NCBI GenBank assembly: GCA_017433825.1
Contig: JAFRGL010000016.1
Coordinates: forward strand, 115,697-179,696
Length of the DNA: 64,000 bases
Source of the DNA: Eubacterium sp.
GTDB lineage: Bacteria > Bacillota > Clostridia > Lachnospirales > Lachnospiraceae
Direction of reading: 5' to 3'
The position numbers were made by a program, and so were the translations under genes. Below, piece by piece: positions 63,603 through 64,000 of the stretch. The notes under the pieces were generated by a model. It was not told where the DNA came from. It saw only the letters and a list, made by a program, of their open reading frames with translations, and made no database searches. The stretch's first letter is position 1, and the number at the start of each line of letters is the position of its first letter.

Positions 63603-64000
63603 CGAATATTCGAAGCCCGATTTCGGGTACCGCTCGAAGAGGGCCAGTTCTGTTGATCACAACTGTCCCTCTCTCGCTCGGAAACCTGGCATGGTAAGCG
63701 CAGTTTCCGCCCCTCATCGGTCTTCTCATCTTCGGTATTTCTTCACTGCTCACTCCAATACGGCCTCGTTCAGCTCAGTTGATTTCCTGCCGCAAACCTC
63801 CAGCTTTGGGGCCCGGTCCGGGAACTGCAAAGTATCCGTACCGGCAGAAGGATTAGGCCGGGATTGGAGTGAAGCCCATGAAAAATACAGCTGCCGGAAA
63901 CGGCTGATGAGGGGCAAAAAGTTGCTTCCGAGCAATTCTTTTTGAGGCCTGCTGAGGCGAGTTGTCATCAGAGAACTCGTCGAATCAGGCCGGTACCCGA
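63603..64000 (+). ncRNA. Candidate large structured RNA, truncated by the window end
   Basis: No credible gene; the short frames on both strands have no ribosome sites or conserved motif. Six perfectly nested complementary pairs: 63623-63632/63991-64000, 63709-63718/63906-63915, 63750-63759/63863-63872, 63761-63766/63855-63860, 63787-63792/63842-63847, 63804-63808/63828-63832. Local hairpins: 63639-63649/63661-63671, 63680-63685/63703-63708, 63893-63904 with a GAAA tetraloop, 63947-63951/63986-63990, 63956-63963/63974-63981. A G-T pair in the last and the GAAA loop favour the plus strand. Family not recognised. Confidence 0.5.

Noticed and set aside
63556-63968. Short proteins encoded at 63556-63753 (-), 63691-63945 (+) and 63750-63968 (-)
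   Set aside because: No ribosome binding sites, mutually overlapping on both strands, low-complexity arginine/serine-rich sequence, and the DNA is dominated by complementary segments; better explained by a structured RNA.
63603-64000. Assigning the structured region to OLE, ROOL, GOLLD, group II intron or an omega RNA
   Set aside because: I do not see the diagnostic sequences, such as a group II intron domain V or start motif, and the full length is not in the window, so no class name is justified.
1-64000. CRISPR arrays, insertion sequences, prophage
   Set aside because: No regularly spaced direct repeats, transposase or phage genes were found; the only tandem repeats are the infB tract and the 13-base duplication.

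Overview
The window looks like a chromosomal core segment of an anaerobic Firmicute, most likely a Lachnospiraceae-like member of the Clostridia. The evidence is the classic rimP-nusA-ylxR-ylxQ-infB-rbfA order, dgt-dnaG-rpoD, an ECF transporter core, DUF4298, DUF815 and GGGtGRT families, strong GGAGG ribosome binding sites and A/T-rich sigma-A promoters in an otherwise moderately GC-rich sequence. No prophage, insertion sequence or CRISPR array was recognised. Assignments come from reading the proteins and DNA only; no searches were run.

Layout. 1-3258 (+): end of a methyltetrahydrofolate/corrinoid methyltransferase, its ASKHA-type corrinoid reactivator, a candidate small RNA and a LysR regulator. 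3323-5059 (+): glnS. 5161-8066 (-): small accessory proteins, tRNA-Glu and truA. 8070-17103 (-): tig-clpP-clpX-lon-engB-ecfA1-ecfA2-ecfT, continuing into truA, with a strong terminator-like hairpin between clpP and clpX. 17397-18734 (+): mgtE. 18852-27257 (-): rimP-nusA-ylxR-ylxQ-infB-rbfA-nrnA-truB-ribF, with its own promoter and a leader hairpin. 27387-29532 (-): rplA, rplK, nusG, secE and rpmG, without rplJ/rplL next to them. 29694-32641 (-): a TPR protein, mtnA, an unknown protein and RNase P RNA. 32675-37940 (-): dgt-dnaG-rpoD and a TrmK-Maf fusion. 38033-39998 (-): an accessory island with hicA-hicB-tetR and a membrane-anchored orphan. 40428-40859 (+): mscL. 40875-49423 (-): a lipoprotein hydrolase, pckA, smpB, secG, gpmI, a polar amino acid ABC transporter and a lipoprotein. 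49697-52761 (-): two tandem PucR/CdaR-type regulators. 52915-62438 (-): nine tightly packed genes, nifU-like, GGGtGRT, an EF-G/TetM-like GTPase fused to a YacP/Rae1-type NYN nuclease, tadA, pyrB, pyrI, a DUF815 ATPase, chorismate mutase and ilvD. 62564-63376 (-): a metallo-beta-lactamase fold protein. 63603-64000: no convincing gene, but a nested set of long-range complementary segments that looks like a large structured RNA cut off by the window end.

The most interesting points are the probable large structured RNA at the right edge, the ribosomal GTPase-NYN nuclease fusion embedded in a mixed translation/Fe-S/pyrimidine operon, the TrmK-Maf fusion, the hicA-hicB-tetR operon and a candidate small RNA upstream of the LysR gene. 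Several proteins start upstream or downstream of the longest open frame; corrected starts (rimP TTG, rbfA TTG, ribF TTG, hicB TTG, smpB GTG) are given in the entries.
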